Shown here in pieces: positions 40,217 through 47,637 of a stretch of 64,000 nt of DNA (its first letter is position 1; every line of letters starts with the position of its first letter). A model generated the notes under the pieces. It ran no database searches. It was not told the origin of the DNA and saw nothing but the letters and a program-made list of their open reading frames with translations. The position numbers were made by a program, and so were the translations under genes. Source of the stretch: Bacteroidales bacterium UBA5226 (GTDB lineage Bacteria; Bacteroidota; Bacteroidia; Bacteroidales; UBA932); assembly GCA_002409325.1 (NCBI GenBank), contig DHUU01000014.1, positions 62,001 through 126,000 on the forward strand. Reading direction: 5' to 3'.

Positions 40217-40801
40217 TTATTCGGTTGCAGCCTGGTCTTTATCTTCCTCTGCTTCAGGAACTGCTGTTCCTTCAATTTCAGCAATAGTTACTTCTGCTTT
40301 GGCAGCGGCTGCAGCTGCTGCGGCAGCCAGCCTGGCGGCTGCTTCTTCACGCTTTGCCAATAATGCAGCGGCACGTTCCTTATTAACGCCGGCTTCTGCT
40401 TCCAGGCGTTTTTTCATTTCCGTGCGTGTCTCTTGTTCAAGTTTGCCTTTCTTTGCGGCAACCTTGGCTTCTTTTTCCTGCATCCAGGCATCCCATTTTG
40501 TATCTGCCTGCTCCTGTGTCAAAGCTCCTTTGGTCACACCTTCCTTCAAATGTTTTTTCAACAATACTCCTTTATAGGAAAGAAGCCTGCGGGCTGTAAG
40601 TGTGGGTTGTGCCCCATTATTGAGCCAGGTAAGGGCCTTTTCGGCATCCAGCTGGATCTTTGCCGGGTTAGTGTTGGGATCATAGGTTCCCAGGGTTTCT
40701 ATCAACCGGCCGTTACGGGGAGCCCTTGAATCGGCAACTACAATGTGATAATAAGCGTAGTTCTTTTTGCCATGGCGTGCAAGACGAATTTTTACTGCCA
40801 T
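40217..40801 (-). CDS. rpsP: 30S ribosomal protein S16 with long Ala-rich tail
   Basis: A 194-residue S16. The first 80 residues are the conserved domain (MAVKIRLARHGKKNYAYYHI, ADSRAPRNGRLIETLG). The remaining 110 form a charged helical extension ending in an Ala-rich stretch, as in other Bacteroidota; S16 elsewhere is about 80-90 residues. It is first in an rpsP-rimM operon with a -7 box at 40862-40869. Confidence 0.95.
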   Translation of the reverse strand: MAVKIRLARHGKKNYAYYHIVVADSRAPRNGRLIETLGTYDPNTNPAKIQLDAEKALTWLNNGAQPTLTARRLLSYKGVLLKKHLKEGVTKGALTQEQADTKWDAWMQEKEAKVAAKKGKLEQETRTEMKKRLEAEAGVNKERAAALLAKREEAAARLAAAAAAAAAKAEVTIAEIEGTAVPEAEEDKDQAATE

Positions 40802-40861
40802 AAATTTGTTTTTAAGTTAATGAATTGTGTTAACTTCCTTATCTTCCCGAGAAAAGGTCCG

Positions 40862-40869
40862 CAAAGATA
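40862..40869 (-). promoter_or_regulatory. -7 box TATCTTTG of rpsP-rimM
   Basis: TAnnTTTG match on the minus strand, giving a leader of about 55 nt before the S16 ATG. Confidence 0.6.
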
Positions 40870-40896
40870 TAAGTTTTTACGGTTATGGCAAAATTT

Positions 40897-41040
40897 TTAT
40901 CTACAACGGTAAATTCTGTCGTTGTTGCGGGAATGGTTTACAGGATATCGGCCTTCGTTGCCTCTGTAAGGCAATGTTTCATATACCCTTTTCTGTTCAG
41001 GTGTTAACAACTGTTTCACCTGATCCCGGTATGCTTCCAT
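40897..41040 (-). CDS. Possible small protein or remnant with an LTPEQ motif
   Basis: A 47-codon frame starting 10 nt after the TonB-receptor stop: MEAYRDQVKQLLTPEQKRVY..., then a basic tail. The N-terminal half resembles the LTxxQ helix of Spy/CpxP-type periplasmic proteins, but there is no signal peptide and it is far shorter than that family. It may be a remnant of such a gene, a real small protein, or chance. Confidence 0.3.
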   Translation of the reverse strand: MEAYRDQVKQLLTPEQKRVYETLPYRGNEGRYPVNHSRNNDRIYRCR

Positions 41041-41050
41041 TCTCCCTGGA

Positions 41051-43243
41051 TCAGAAAGAGAGTTTGAGTCTAATAAAAATATTACGCCCCGGTTCCACGC
41101 TAACGTCTCCCCGGTTGGTAGAAAGGTGGTTGGTGTAACGGTTATTGGTGATATTGTCAATACCGGCAAAGCCTTGTATTTTCATAAAACCCAGATCAAA
41201 GAATTTTGTGTTTAAAGCAAAATCCAGCCGGTAGTATCCTGCCGTTTCTTTTTCTCCTTCTGCGATCTTATTCTGTGTTGCTGCGCCAAATACGGAAAAT
41301 TCAACAGAACCCAACCCGGAATAAGTATAGCGGAGTCCGGCCCTTCCGTTTAAAGGGGGTATGAGAGGAAGGTTGCCTTCTGTTTCGAGTGCCATCCCGC
41401 GTACGTAAGCCCCGGATCCGAAAAACACAAAATCATGGCTGAAATTGTAGGCAAATTTTAAGTCCACACCGTAAAGAAGGGCCTTTCTTACGTTGGCATT
41501 GACAAGCGCAGGAATGGTATCGGGCTTTGAATCGGCCGTAAGCCTGAAGACAAACTCACCCGGTGTCTCCACTATCATATTGTTAAGGTGGTTGATGAAA
41601 ATTCCTGCCTGCAGGTTGAATTTTGATTTCCACACCCTGATCCCCAGGTCTGCCGAATAGGATTTTTCCGGTTTGAGGGTTGGATCTCCCAGGCGGACAA
41701 AATTACCCAGGTCTATATATTTGAACCTCTCTTCCAGAGAAGGCGCCCTGAAAGCCCGGGCAAGGTTGAGTGACAAATCTGTGTTCCCGGACAATTTATA
41801 GAGAAAACCAGCATTGGCGCTCCAGGATAAATTGTATTCCGTCCCTTTTTCAAATGTAATACGCTGGGTGGGGGGATTGTCATTCCTTTCTCCGTTCATG
41901 ATGATGTAATCCACATCATATCCCTCCTGGTTTTTAATCCGGATCCCGTCAAAACGGCCGCCCAGGATCATAGTCAGCCGGTTGTCCATCAAGCGTGTCT
42001 CATTCTGGAAAAACAACCCGGCACTGCTGAAGCTTGATTCAGGTATGGGCGTTTCACCACGAACCACATTGTTGGTCTTAATTATATTGCCGGCCGGATT
42101 CAGGATGTCAATCCGGATGTGCTTTTCCCTTCCGGTACGCAGCTTGCGGCCCCATACATCCACACCGGCAATGAGCGTATTGCGCTCAGACAGATCCCAG
42201 ATCCCCTGCAGCTGAACCCCGTTGGTCAGGTGATATCCCGTAGGGTAAAACACTTCCGGAGTGGTACGCTGGACATTCCCGTTGGGCAGGCTGGCCTGAG
42301 TTACCGTGTTTGGTTCCATCATTACCTCGCGGGCGATGTATTGGGTGAAATACTTCAACTCCAGGGCGGTCCATTTTTGGGTAATGTTGGATATCCTGTA
42401 ACTGGCCGACAATAAATGACGGCCTATGTCGGTATAGGTGGCTTTTGCAGGCCCCGGAAAGGCATCCCCTCCGGGAACGCCCACATCCCAGGACCAGTTG
42501 CGCTGGTACTGGATTTTAAACATATGGTTAGCAAGAGGCTTGACACCCAGTTTTGCCGAGATGTTGCTTGTGTTATACTGGCTGTTTGGCAATATGCCGT
42601 CCGGGGTGCGCAGATTTCCTGCCTTTGCATAGGTGCCGCCCAGGTTCAGATACCATTTGCGTGAACCCGCGCTGACCGAAGCATGATTTGAAAACAAATG
42701 GTTGACAGAGGCATACCCCGAGATAACATCGGCCGTAACATAAGGTTCCCTTCCAAAATGCCCCTGTTTGGTTATGATATTCACTATGCCGCCCATGGCT
42801 CCCGTTCCGTAAAGGGACGATTGGCCCCCCTTGATGACCTCCACCCGCTCTATGTCATTAACGTCTACCATGCTTAGCGAGGCGGTCAGATCGGTGGCCG
42901 TCTCTACCCGGTTCCCGTCAATGAGGATAACCAGCCGTTCTTCATTAAAACCGCGGACATTGATGTTCGTCGCCCAGACCCCGTCTCCTCCCCGCGAAAC
43001 ACCCGGTTCTTCCTCCAGGACATTGGCTATTGTAAATGCCGAACGTTTTTGATATAACGAAGAATCCACCACAACCATGGATGTTGGCAGGTTCCTGATT
43101 TGTCTGTCAATCCGCAGGCTGGTCACCACAATCTCACCCAGTGGAACCGGCATGGTGTCTTTCTGTTCCTGCCCAAAGGCAGCCACCGGGAATAAGGCAG
43201 CCATTAAAAGGGCTGCAGCAAAAGGGAGTGCAATTTTTCTCAT
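41051..43243 (-). CDS. TonB-dependent outer-membrane receptor
   Basis: A 730-residue receptor with a signal peptide (cleavage near AAFGQ), a plug domain (about 45-165: IRNLPTSMVVVDSS, VNDIERVEVIKGGQSSLYG) and a 22-strand barrel ending in the outer-membrane signature FIRLKLSF. It has no SusC-type N-terminal carboxypeptidase-like domain and no SusD partner, so it is more like a siderophore, cobalamin or metal receptor than a glycan porter. It is co-transcribed behind a TM1266-type regulator, 4 nt apart. Ligand unknown. Confidence 0.9.
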   Translation of the reverse strand: MRKIALPFAAALLMAALFPVAAFGQEQKDTMPVPLGEIVVTSLRIDRQIRNLPTSMVVVDSSLYQKRSAFTIANVLEEEPGVSRGGDGVWATNINVRGFNEERLVILIDGNRVETATDLTASLSMVDVNDIERVEVIKGGQSSLYGTGAMGGIVNIITKQGHFGREPYVTADVISGYASVNHLFSNHASVSAGSRKWYLNLGGTYAKAGNLRTPDGILPNSQYNTSNISAKLGVKPLANHMFKIQYQRNWSWDVGVPGGDAFPGPAKATYTDIGRHLLSASYRISNITQKWTALELKYFTQYIAREVMMEPNTVTQASLPNGNVQRTTPEVFYPTGYHLTNGVQLQGIWDLSERNTLIAGVDVWGRKLRTGREKHIRIDILNPAGNIIKTNNVVRGETPIPESSFSSAGLFFQNETRLMDNRLTMILGGRFDGIRIKNQEGYDVDYIIMNGERNDNPPTQRITFEKGTEYNLSWSANAGFLYKLSGNTDLSLNLARAFRAPSLEERFKYIDLGNFVRLGDPTLKPEKSYSADLGIRVWKSKFNLQAGIFINHLNNMIVETPGEFVFRLTADSKPDTIPALVNANVRKALLYGVDLKFAYNFSHDFVFFGSGAYVRGMALETEGNLPLIPPLNGRAGLRYTYSGLGSVEFSVFGAATQNKIAEGEKETAGYYRLDFALNTKFFDLGFMKIQGFAGIDNITNNRYTNHLSTNRGDVSVEPGRNIFIRLKLSF

Positions 43244-43247
43244 TTTA

Positions 43248-43490
43248 TTAATTCTTCAATAATACCGACTTGACCTGAATGCCGCTCAACCGGCCCAGCT
43301 GGCCGGTCAGTGCACCTATCTGATCTGTGGTACCTTCAAGAATCAGGGAGATGAGATTTATGCCATTACTCCGCGGAAGGCCTTGCCTTCCCAGAATGAT
43401 GCCTCCATGTTGCGAAAGGATGTCGTTTAGATGGGCGACCTCCTCGTGGCAGTTGATTTGAATGATTACTGTACCTACTCTCTTTTCCAT
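43248..43490 (-). CDS. TM1266-family iron-only hydrogenase system regulator
   Basis: An 80-residue ACT-like protein: KRVGTVIIQI strand, LNDILSQHGGIILGRQGLP, INLISLILEGTTDQIGAL and GRLSGIQVKSVLL. This matches the small regulator family named for Thermotoga TM1266, usually found with the [FeFe]-hydrogenase maturases HydE, HydF and HydG. Here the maturases are absent and it leads a two-gene operon with a TonB receptor. It suggests that the receptor's uptake is tied to hydrogenase assembly or iron supply (inference). A leader of about 95 nt precedes it. Confidence 0.78.
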   Translation of the reverse strand: MEKRVGTVIIQINCHEEVAHLNDILSQHGGIILGRQGLPRSNGINLISLILEGTTDQIGALTGQLGRLSGIQVKSVLLKN

Positions 43491-43584
43491 CAGAATACCT
43501 CCGAATCAGATTGGTTATTATTTGAGTTTTGTGCCGTCCTTGAAAAGGAACATCCTGTTCTCAGTACGCGCACGATTTTCACTA

Positions 43585-43597
43585 TTTGTGCCACAAA
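43585..43597. promoter_or_regulatory. Palindrome TTTGTG-C-CACAAA over the regulator promoter
   Basis: A perfect 6-bp inverted repeat with a 1-nt centre that shares the CAAA of the minus-strand -7 box at 43594-43601. It could be an operator for the hydrogenase-regulator/TonB operon. Confidence 0.4.
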
Positions 43598-43601
43598 GAT
43601 A
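43594..43601 (-). promoter_or_regulatory. -7 box TATCTTTG of the TM1266-like/TonB operon
   Basis: TAnnTTTG match on the minus strand, about 104 nt before the ATG at 43490, an unusually long leader for this window. Confidence 0.6.
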
Positions 43602-43632
43602 AGACAATTTTTCCATCTGCCTTAAAATGTTG

Positions 43633-43640
43633 TATTTTTG
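43633..43640 (+). promoter_or_regulatory. -7 box TATTTTTG of the ABC importer operon
   Basis: TAnnTTTG match 15 nt before the ATG at 43656. It overlaps the TTG at 43638, which therefore is not the start. Confidence 0.6.
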
Positions 43641-43655
43641 TTAAAATTTTACATC

Positions 43656-44615
43656 ATGCGATTGCCGGCAATTATATGCATATGTTTTTTACTTATAGGA
43701 GGTTGTGGAAATCCTTCCGGCGGGGAAAAAAAGGCTGCCCCTTTCACCATCGCCACGCTTAAGGGACCTTCTTCCATGGGCATGATACGGCTCATAGACA
43801 GCCTGGATCTTCTTGCAGACGCCGGAATCAAGGTCAGGATCGTAAACGAGCCCCTGCAGGTGAGGAAAATGATGCTTGACGGCACAGCAGACTTTGCCCT
43901 GCTGCCCACAACCATGGCGGCCATAGTCTATAATAAGGGGCTTGATTACAAACTGTCAGCCATCCCTGTCTGGGGAACGCTCTATCTCTTTGGCCGGGAC
44001 ACATCCATAACATCCTGGGAAGATCTCAGGCATAAGACAGTGTACGTGATGGCGCGCGGAATGACTCCCGATGTGCTGTTCCGCTACCTGCTGCAAAAAA
44101 ACGGGATAGATCCCCTGAAGGACATTATACTGGATTACCGGTTTCCCTCCCATATTGATCTGGCCAACGCCGTAGCCTCGGACCAGGCCTCCCTGGGCGT
44201 GATCTCGGAACCCATGGTTAGCCAGGTGATGCACCGCAATAACAAGGTAAAGATGCTGTTCGACCTCAACCAGGAATGGCTTTCAGCACAAGGGTTCCCC
44301 ATCCCACAGACAGCCCTGATGGTCAAAGCTTCTGTTATCCGGAACAATCCCGCTCTGGTGGAAGAGGTTCTGGATGCCTATGAAAGGTCTGTGGAATGGG
44401 TAAACGGTCACCCCGACAGCGCCGCTGTGCTAATAGCCAGACACCGGATACTGGACGATCCCCGGATTGCGTATCAGGCCATCCCCAGATCGGGACTTAA
44501 GCTGGTCAGGGCGGCCGCCATAAGTTCTCAGATAACGGATTATCTCTGGATTTTTTATCAAATGAACCCCCAGATCACAGGAGGAAAAATGCCGGATGAA
44601 GGCTTTTATTACTAA
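43656..44615 (+). CDS. ABC importer substrate-binding lipoprotein (NMT1/SsuA-like)
   Basis: A 319-residue lipoprotein (LIGGC, Cys17) with the type II periplasmic binding fold of the NMT1/SsuA group. TIATLKGPSSMGMIRLIDS starts the mature part, and VRKMMLDGTADFALLPTTMAA and WEDLRHKTVYVMARGMTPDVL follow. The group carries taurine, sulfonates, nitrate or thiamine precursors; the ligand here is not predictable. It is the first of three genes with overlapping ends and is divergent from the hydrogenase-regulator/TonB operon. Confidence 0.85.
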   Translation: MRLPAIICICFLLIGGCGNPSGGEKKAAPFTIATLKGPSSMGMIRLIDSLDLLADAGIKVRIVNEPLQVRKMMLDGTADFALLPTTMAAIVYNKGLDYKLSAIPVWGTLYLFGRDTSITSWEDLRHKTVYVMARGMTPDVLFRYLLQKNGIDPLKDIILDYRFPSHIDLANAVASDQASLGVISEPMVSQVMHRNNKVKMLFDLNQEWLSAQGFPIPQTALMVKASVIRNNPALVEEVLDAYERSVEWVNGHPDSAAVLIARHRILDDPRIAYQAIPRSGLKLVRAAAISSQITDYLWIFYQMNPQITGGKMPDEGFYY

Positions 44616-45357
44616 AAAAAAGATTCTGACCGTAGCTTCAATCGCCATGATGCTGGTTGCATGGAAAGTGCTGGCACTTGCTTTCAACGCTCCTTCCATA
44701 ATTCCCCACCCGGAAACTACCTTTCTGGCCGTTATCAGGATTTTTGCCGAGCCGGGCTTTCTGGCCGTTGCAGGGAGCACCGTACTCCGGGGGCTAACCG
44801 GCTTTGTCATCTCGGGTATCCTGGGCATCCTGGCCGGAATTCTGGCAGGGATCAGCCCCGGATTCAACACCTTCATAACCCCTATGCTGGTCTCTGTACG
44901 TTCCATCCCCGTTATCTCACTTATCCTGCTTGCTTTGATCTGGTTCAGCGCTGGTGCGGTCCCGGTTTTCATCGCTTTCCTGACCATGTTCCCGTTCATC
45001 TGCACCAATGTTTCTGACGGTATCAGAAGCGTGGATCCCGGACTGGTGGAAATGGCCCGGTTCTATAGAGTGGACAAAGGAAGGATCCTTACCGGGGTGT
45101 ATATTCCTGCGGTTATTCCTTTTATCATTTCCGGGGCGTCGAGTGCCATGGGGATCGGCTGGCGCGCCATTATCATTGGCGAAGTCCTGAGCCAGCCGCA
45201 GTACGGCATAGGAACCAGACTTCAGACCGCCCAGTCATTTCTGAACGTCGAGGCGGTTATTGCCTGGACATTGATTGCCGTGGTAATCAGTTTTATATTT
45301 GAAAAACTGATACGCTGGGGAGAACATCATATTACTGCTTGGCAAACCGGATCATGA
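44596..45357 (+). CDS. ABC importer permease (SsuC/TauC-like)
   Basis: A 253-residue inner-membrane permease with about six helices and the binding-protein-dependent loop DPGLVEMARFYRVDKGRILTGV (key part EMARFYRVDKG), followed by the IGEVL segment typical of SsuC/TauC. It overlaps the binding-protein gene by 20 nt and the ATPase gene by 4 nt. Confidence 0.92.
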   Translation: MKAFITKKKILTVASIAMMLVAWKVLALAFNAPSIIPHPETTFLAVIRIFAEPGFLAVAGSTVLRGLTGFVISGILGILAGILAGISPGFNTFITPMLVSVRSIPVISLILLALIWFSAGAVPVFIAFLTMFPFICTNVSDGIRSVDPGLVEMARFYRVDKGRILTGVYIPAVIPFIISGASSAMGIGWRAIIIGEVLSQPQYGIGTRLQTAQSFLNVEAVIAWTLIAVVISFIFEKLIRWGEHHITAWQTGS

Positions 45358-46076
45358 GCCTGTATATAAATAATCTGAGCAAGAGTTATAAACAGCCTGT
45401 CTTCCGGGATTTTTCCATTTCATTTCCGGAAGACACCATCACCTGCCTGCTGGGACCGTCGGGTTGCGGAAAAACCACCCTGCTCAACATCATTGGGGGG
45501 ATCATCCCACCCGATAGTGGCTCGCTTGAAGGCTTTGACAATAAAGCGTTTTCCTACGTGTTCCAGGAGCCCCGCCTACTGCCCTGGAAAACGGTGACCG
45601 AAAACATTGAGTTTGTGCTCAAGCGAGAATTGCATGCCCGAGAGCGGCAAAAACAGGCCGAAGACCTGATTCGGCAAGTGGAGTTGCACGGTTTTGCCGG
45701 TTATTATCCCTCCCAGCTGAGCGGAGGCATGCGTCAAAGGGTTTCCATTGCCCGGGCCTTTGCCATTCCCTCGGACATCATACTTATGGACGAACCCCTC
45801 AAGGGGCTGGATGTTTCCCTGAAAAAAAACCTGATCAAATGGTTTCTGGATATCTGGAAAGCAGACAGACGAACGGTCATATTTGTAACCCACGATGTAG
45901 AGGAAGCGCTGCTGCTCGGAGACCGGGTAGTAGTTCTGAGTCAGGCTCCGGCCCGGGTTTTAACCCATATGGCTATTGAAGAGCCGTCCGGAACAAGGGA
46001 GTTGGAATCTGCACTCCTTAAAACAAAAAAACAGAGCCTAATGGAAGCTCTGGACAAAAACAATTTGTCGGGGTGA
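45354..46076 (+). CDS. ABC importer ATPase (SsuB/TauB-like)
   Basis: A 240-residue ATPase. Walker A is LGPSGCGKTT, the Q-loop lies in YVFQEPRLLPWK, the signature is LSGGMRQRVS and Walker B is IILMDEPLKGLD; the H-loop His is in FVTHDVEEAL. The start is ATG 45354 (ATGA overlap), not the TTG at 45339. Its stop codon lies inside the 3' end of the antisense tRNA-Pro, so the last three codons are written in tRNA acceptor sequence. Confidence 0.93.
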   Translation: MSLYINNLSKSYKQPVFRDFSISFPEDTITCLLGPSGCGKTTLLNIIGGIIPPDSGSLEGFDNKAFSYVFQEPRLLPWKTVTENIEFVLKRELHARERQKQAEDLIRQVELHGFAGYYPSQLSGGMRQRVSIARAFAIPSDIILMDEPLKGLDVSLKKNLIKWFLDIWKADRRTVIFVTHDVEEALLLGDRVVVLSQAPARVLTHMAIEEPSGTRELESALLKTKKQSLMEALDKNNLSG

Positions 46077-46141
46077 AAGGACTCGAACCTTCGGCCTCCA
46101 CGTCCCGAACGTGGCGCGCTAGCCAACTGCGCTACACCCCG
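46068..46141 (-). tRNA. tRNA-Pro (anticodon CGG)
   Basis: A 74-nt tRNA on the minus strand: acceptor CGGGGTG with CACCCCG, anticodon loop TTCGGGA closed by CCACG/CGTGG, T arm with GGTTCGAGTCC, discriminator A. It overlaps the convergent ABC ATPase gene by 9 nt (46068-46076). Confidence 0.95.
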
Positions 46142-46155
46142 AATCATCAAGGCTG

Positions 46156-46163
46156 CAAAGGTA
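46156..46163 (-). promoter_or_regulatory. -7 box TACCTTTG of tRNA-Pro
   Basis: TAnnTTTG match on the minus strand, 14 nt upstream of the mature tRNA 5' end. Confidence 0.6.
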
Positions 46164-46182
46164 AATAAAATATTTAATTTCC

Positions 46183-46190
46183 TATCTTTG
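46183..46190 (+). promoter_or_regulatory. -7 box TATCTTTG of the VanX-like gene
   Basis: The box ends 4 nt before the ATG at 46195, another leaderless arrangement. Confidence 0.65.
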
Positions 46191-46194
46191 ATTT

Positions 46195-46890
46195 ATGAAG
46201 CGTCTTTTTCCCGTTTTACTGGCATTTTTCCTGGTTGTTGGCTGCTGCCGGAACCAGAGACATTCTCGTAATCCCTACAACCTTCCTATTGCCAACACAA
46301 TGGAAATGTACCTGGAACAGGTAGCTGAAAATCCGGACACCCAATTGGTAGACCTGGAAGAGATCATACCAGGGATTGCCTTGTATATAGCTTATGCAAC
46401 TGAAAATAACTTTACCGGAGTACCTATCTATACCTCACCCAAGGCCTTTCTTTGTCGCCCGGTGGCCATGGCACTAGCTGCAGCACAGGATTCCCTGAAA
46501 AGTATCGGTATGGGTTTCAAGGTCCTGGATGCCTACCGTCCTTATGCGGGCACTCTTTATTTCTATAAGGTCTATCCCGACACCACTTTTGTTGCCAGTC
46601 CCCTCAGCGGTTCCATTCACAACCGCGGAGCTGCCGTAGATCTGACACTTATACGGCTGGATACCGGTCAGGAACTGGAAATGCCTACTTTGTTCGATTC
46701 GTTTTCGGATACGGCATCCCACACATTCACGGACCTTCCGGAAAATGTTCTGGAAAACAGGGCCCTGTTGCGGGGAATCATGGAAGCCTACGGGTTCCAT
46801 ATCTATGAACCGGAATGGTGGCATTACAATTTTACCAATGCACGTTCCTATCCGCTCAGGGATATTGCCTTTGAAGAACTGATGAAATAG
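46195..46890 (+). CDS. D-Ala-D-Ala dipeptidase-type M15D lipoprotein (VanX/DdpX-like)
   Basis: A 231-residue zinc peptidase. The zinc signature is SIHNRGAAVDLTL (SxHxxGxAxD) and the catalytic Glu/third ligand are in EPEWWHY; VLDAYRPY is the conserved arginine segment. The lipoprotein signal (Cys17 or Cys18) puts it in the periplasm, where such enzymes recycle D-Ala-D-Ala from peptidoglycan rather than give vancomycin resistance. No VanH/VanA partners are present. A single gene. Confidence 0.88.
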   Translation: MKRLFPVLLAFFLVVGCCRNQRHSRNPYNLPIANTMEMYLEQVAENPDTQLVDLEEIIPGIALYIAYATENNFTGVPIYTSPKAFLCRPVAMALAAAQDSLKSIGMGFKVLDAYRPYAGTLYFYKVYPDTTFVASPLSGSIHNRGAAVDLTLIRLDTGQELEMPTLFDSFSDTASHTFTDLPENVLENRALLRGIMEAYGFHIYEPEWWHYNFTNARSYPLRDIAFEELMK

Positions 46891-46921
46891 GAAGAGGTGG
46901 AGCCTCGTGCGTGCTGCTAAA

Positions 46922-46976
46922 GCCACATGGAACTGAGAGCCTCGGTAAAAAGAAAAAGCGCTCCTTTCCATGTGGC
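46922..46976 (+). repeat. Conserved-loop hairpin repeat, copy 3
   Basis: A 19-bp stem with three mismatches (46922-46940 with 46958-46976) around a 17-nt loop CTCGGTAAAAAGAAAAA. The right arm and its flank, out to GGAAGCG at 46983, match copy 2 at about 22 of 26 positions. It lies between the VanX-like and YqaA genes. Confidence 0.7.
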
Positions 46977-47025
46977 GGAAGCGACTTTGAGCCAAAAAAA
47001 CACTATGTGAGGGAGAACGTCAGGA

Positions 47026-47478
47026 CTAAAGCAGTTTTTCAGGCATCAGAAACCAGAGTCCTATCCAGAAGAGGAACCTGAGCGCTTTACCAATAAACAT
47101 GAGAATGGCCGTTCTCCAGAACGGGATTTTGTAAAAGCCCAATCCAACGGCAAAGACATCTCCAACTACAGGCAGCCAGCACAACAGGGCCACCAGGTTG
47201 CTCCATTTGAGGATCATCCGTTGCTGTTTTTCCAGTTTTTCTCTTTTTATACGAAGCCATTTTTCTATCCATTCCCATTTACCCAGATACCCCAGACCAT
47301 AACAGGTAAAACTCCCCAGACTGTTGCTGGTGGTTGCCAGAGCAAAACAAATCCAGGGATTGCCTCCGGCCAGGAGCATTGCTATCAAAAGAAATTCAGA
47401 ACTGAACGGGATGATGGTCGAGGCCAGAAATGACCCGATAAACAACCCCAGGTAGCCCCATTCCAGCAAAAAATCCAT
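47026..47478 (-). CDS. YqaA-family (DedA/VTT-like) membrane protein
   Basis: A 150-residue membrane protein with the VTT/DedA pattern: SFLASTIIPFSSEFLLIAML, TTSNSLGSFTCYGLGYLGKW and a C-terminal LLCWLPVVGDVFAVGLGF. Relatives are lipid scramblases or keep membrane potential. Its ATG directly follows the stop of the Arc-like gene (TAA-ATG), completing a three-gene unit with SPFH. Confidence 0.87.
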   Translation of the reverse strand: MDFLLEWGYLGLFIGSFLASTIIPFSSEFLLIAMLLAGGNPWICFALATTSNSLGSFTCYGLGYLGKWEWIEKWLRIKREKLEKQQRMILKWSNLVALLCWLPVVGDVFAVGLGFYKIPFWRTAILMFIGKALRFLFWIGLWFLMPEKLL

Positions 47479-47637
47479 TTACTTGTTTTCTTTCTCTGGT
47501 AATCTTTTATTTTTCCTCAATGCCTCGCTGATAATATATTCCAGTTGGCCGTTAATGCTACGGAAATCATCTGCCGCCCATTTTTCAAGTGCGGCCCATG
47601 TCTCTGCATCAATGCGTAACACAAACGATTTTTTCAT
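47479..47637 (-). CDS. Arc-like ribbon-helix-helix protein
   Basis: A 52-residue protein: MKKSFVLRIDAETWAALEKW, then FRSINGQLEYIISEALRK. A short strand with alternating polar residues followed by two helices is the Arc/MetJ ribbon-helix-helix fold, which binds DNA as a dimer. Small Arc-type proteins next to SPFH genes are common in Bacteroidota. Its start follows the SPFH stop directly and its stop precedes the YqaA ATG directly. It may regulate this operon (inference). Confidence 0.85.
   Translation of the reverse strand: MKKSFVLRIDAETWAALEKWAADDFRSINGQLEYIISEALRKNKRLPEKENK

Noticed and set aside
40179..40577. Ala/Ser-rich frame antisense to S16
   Set aside because: It mirrors the Ala-rich helical tail of S16 and has no independent support.
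42831..43052. Ser/Thr-rich frame antisense to the TonB receptor plug
   Set aside because: It lies wholly inside the receptor gene, which has clear family motifs there.
46195..46890. Vancomycin resistance by VanX
   Set aside because: The protein is an exported lipoprotein without VanH or VanA neighbours; peptidoglycan recycling is a simpler reading.
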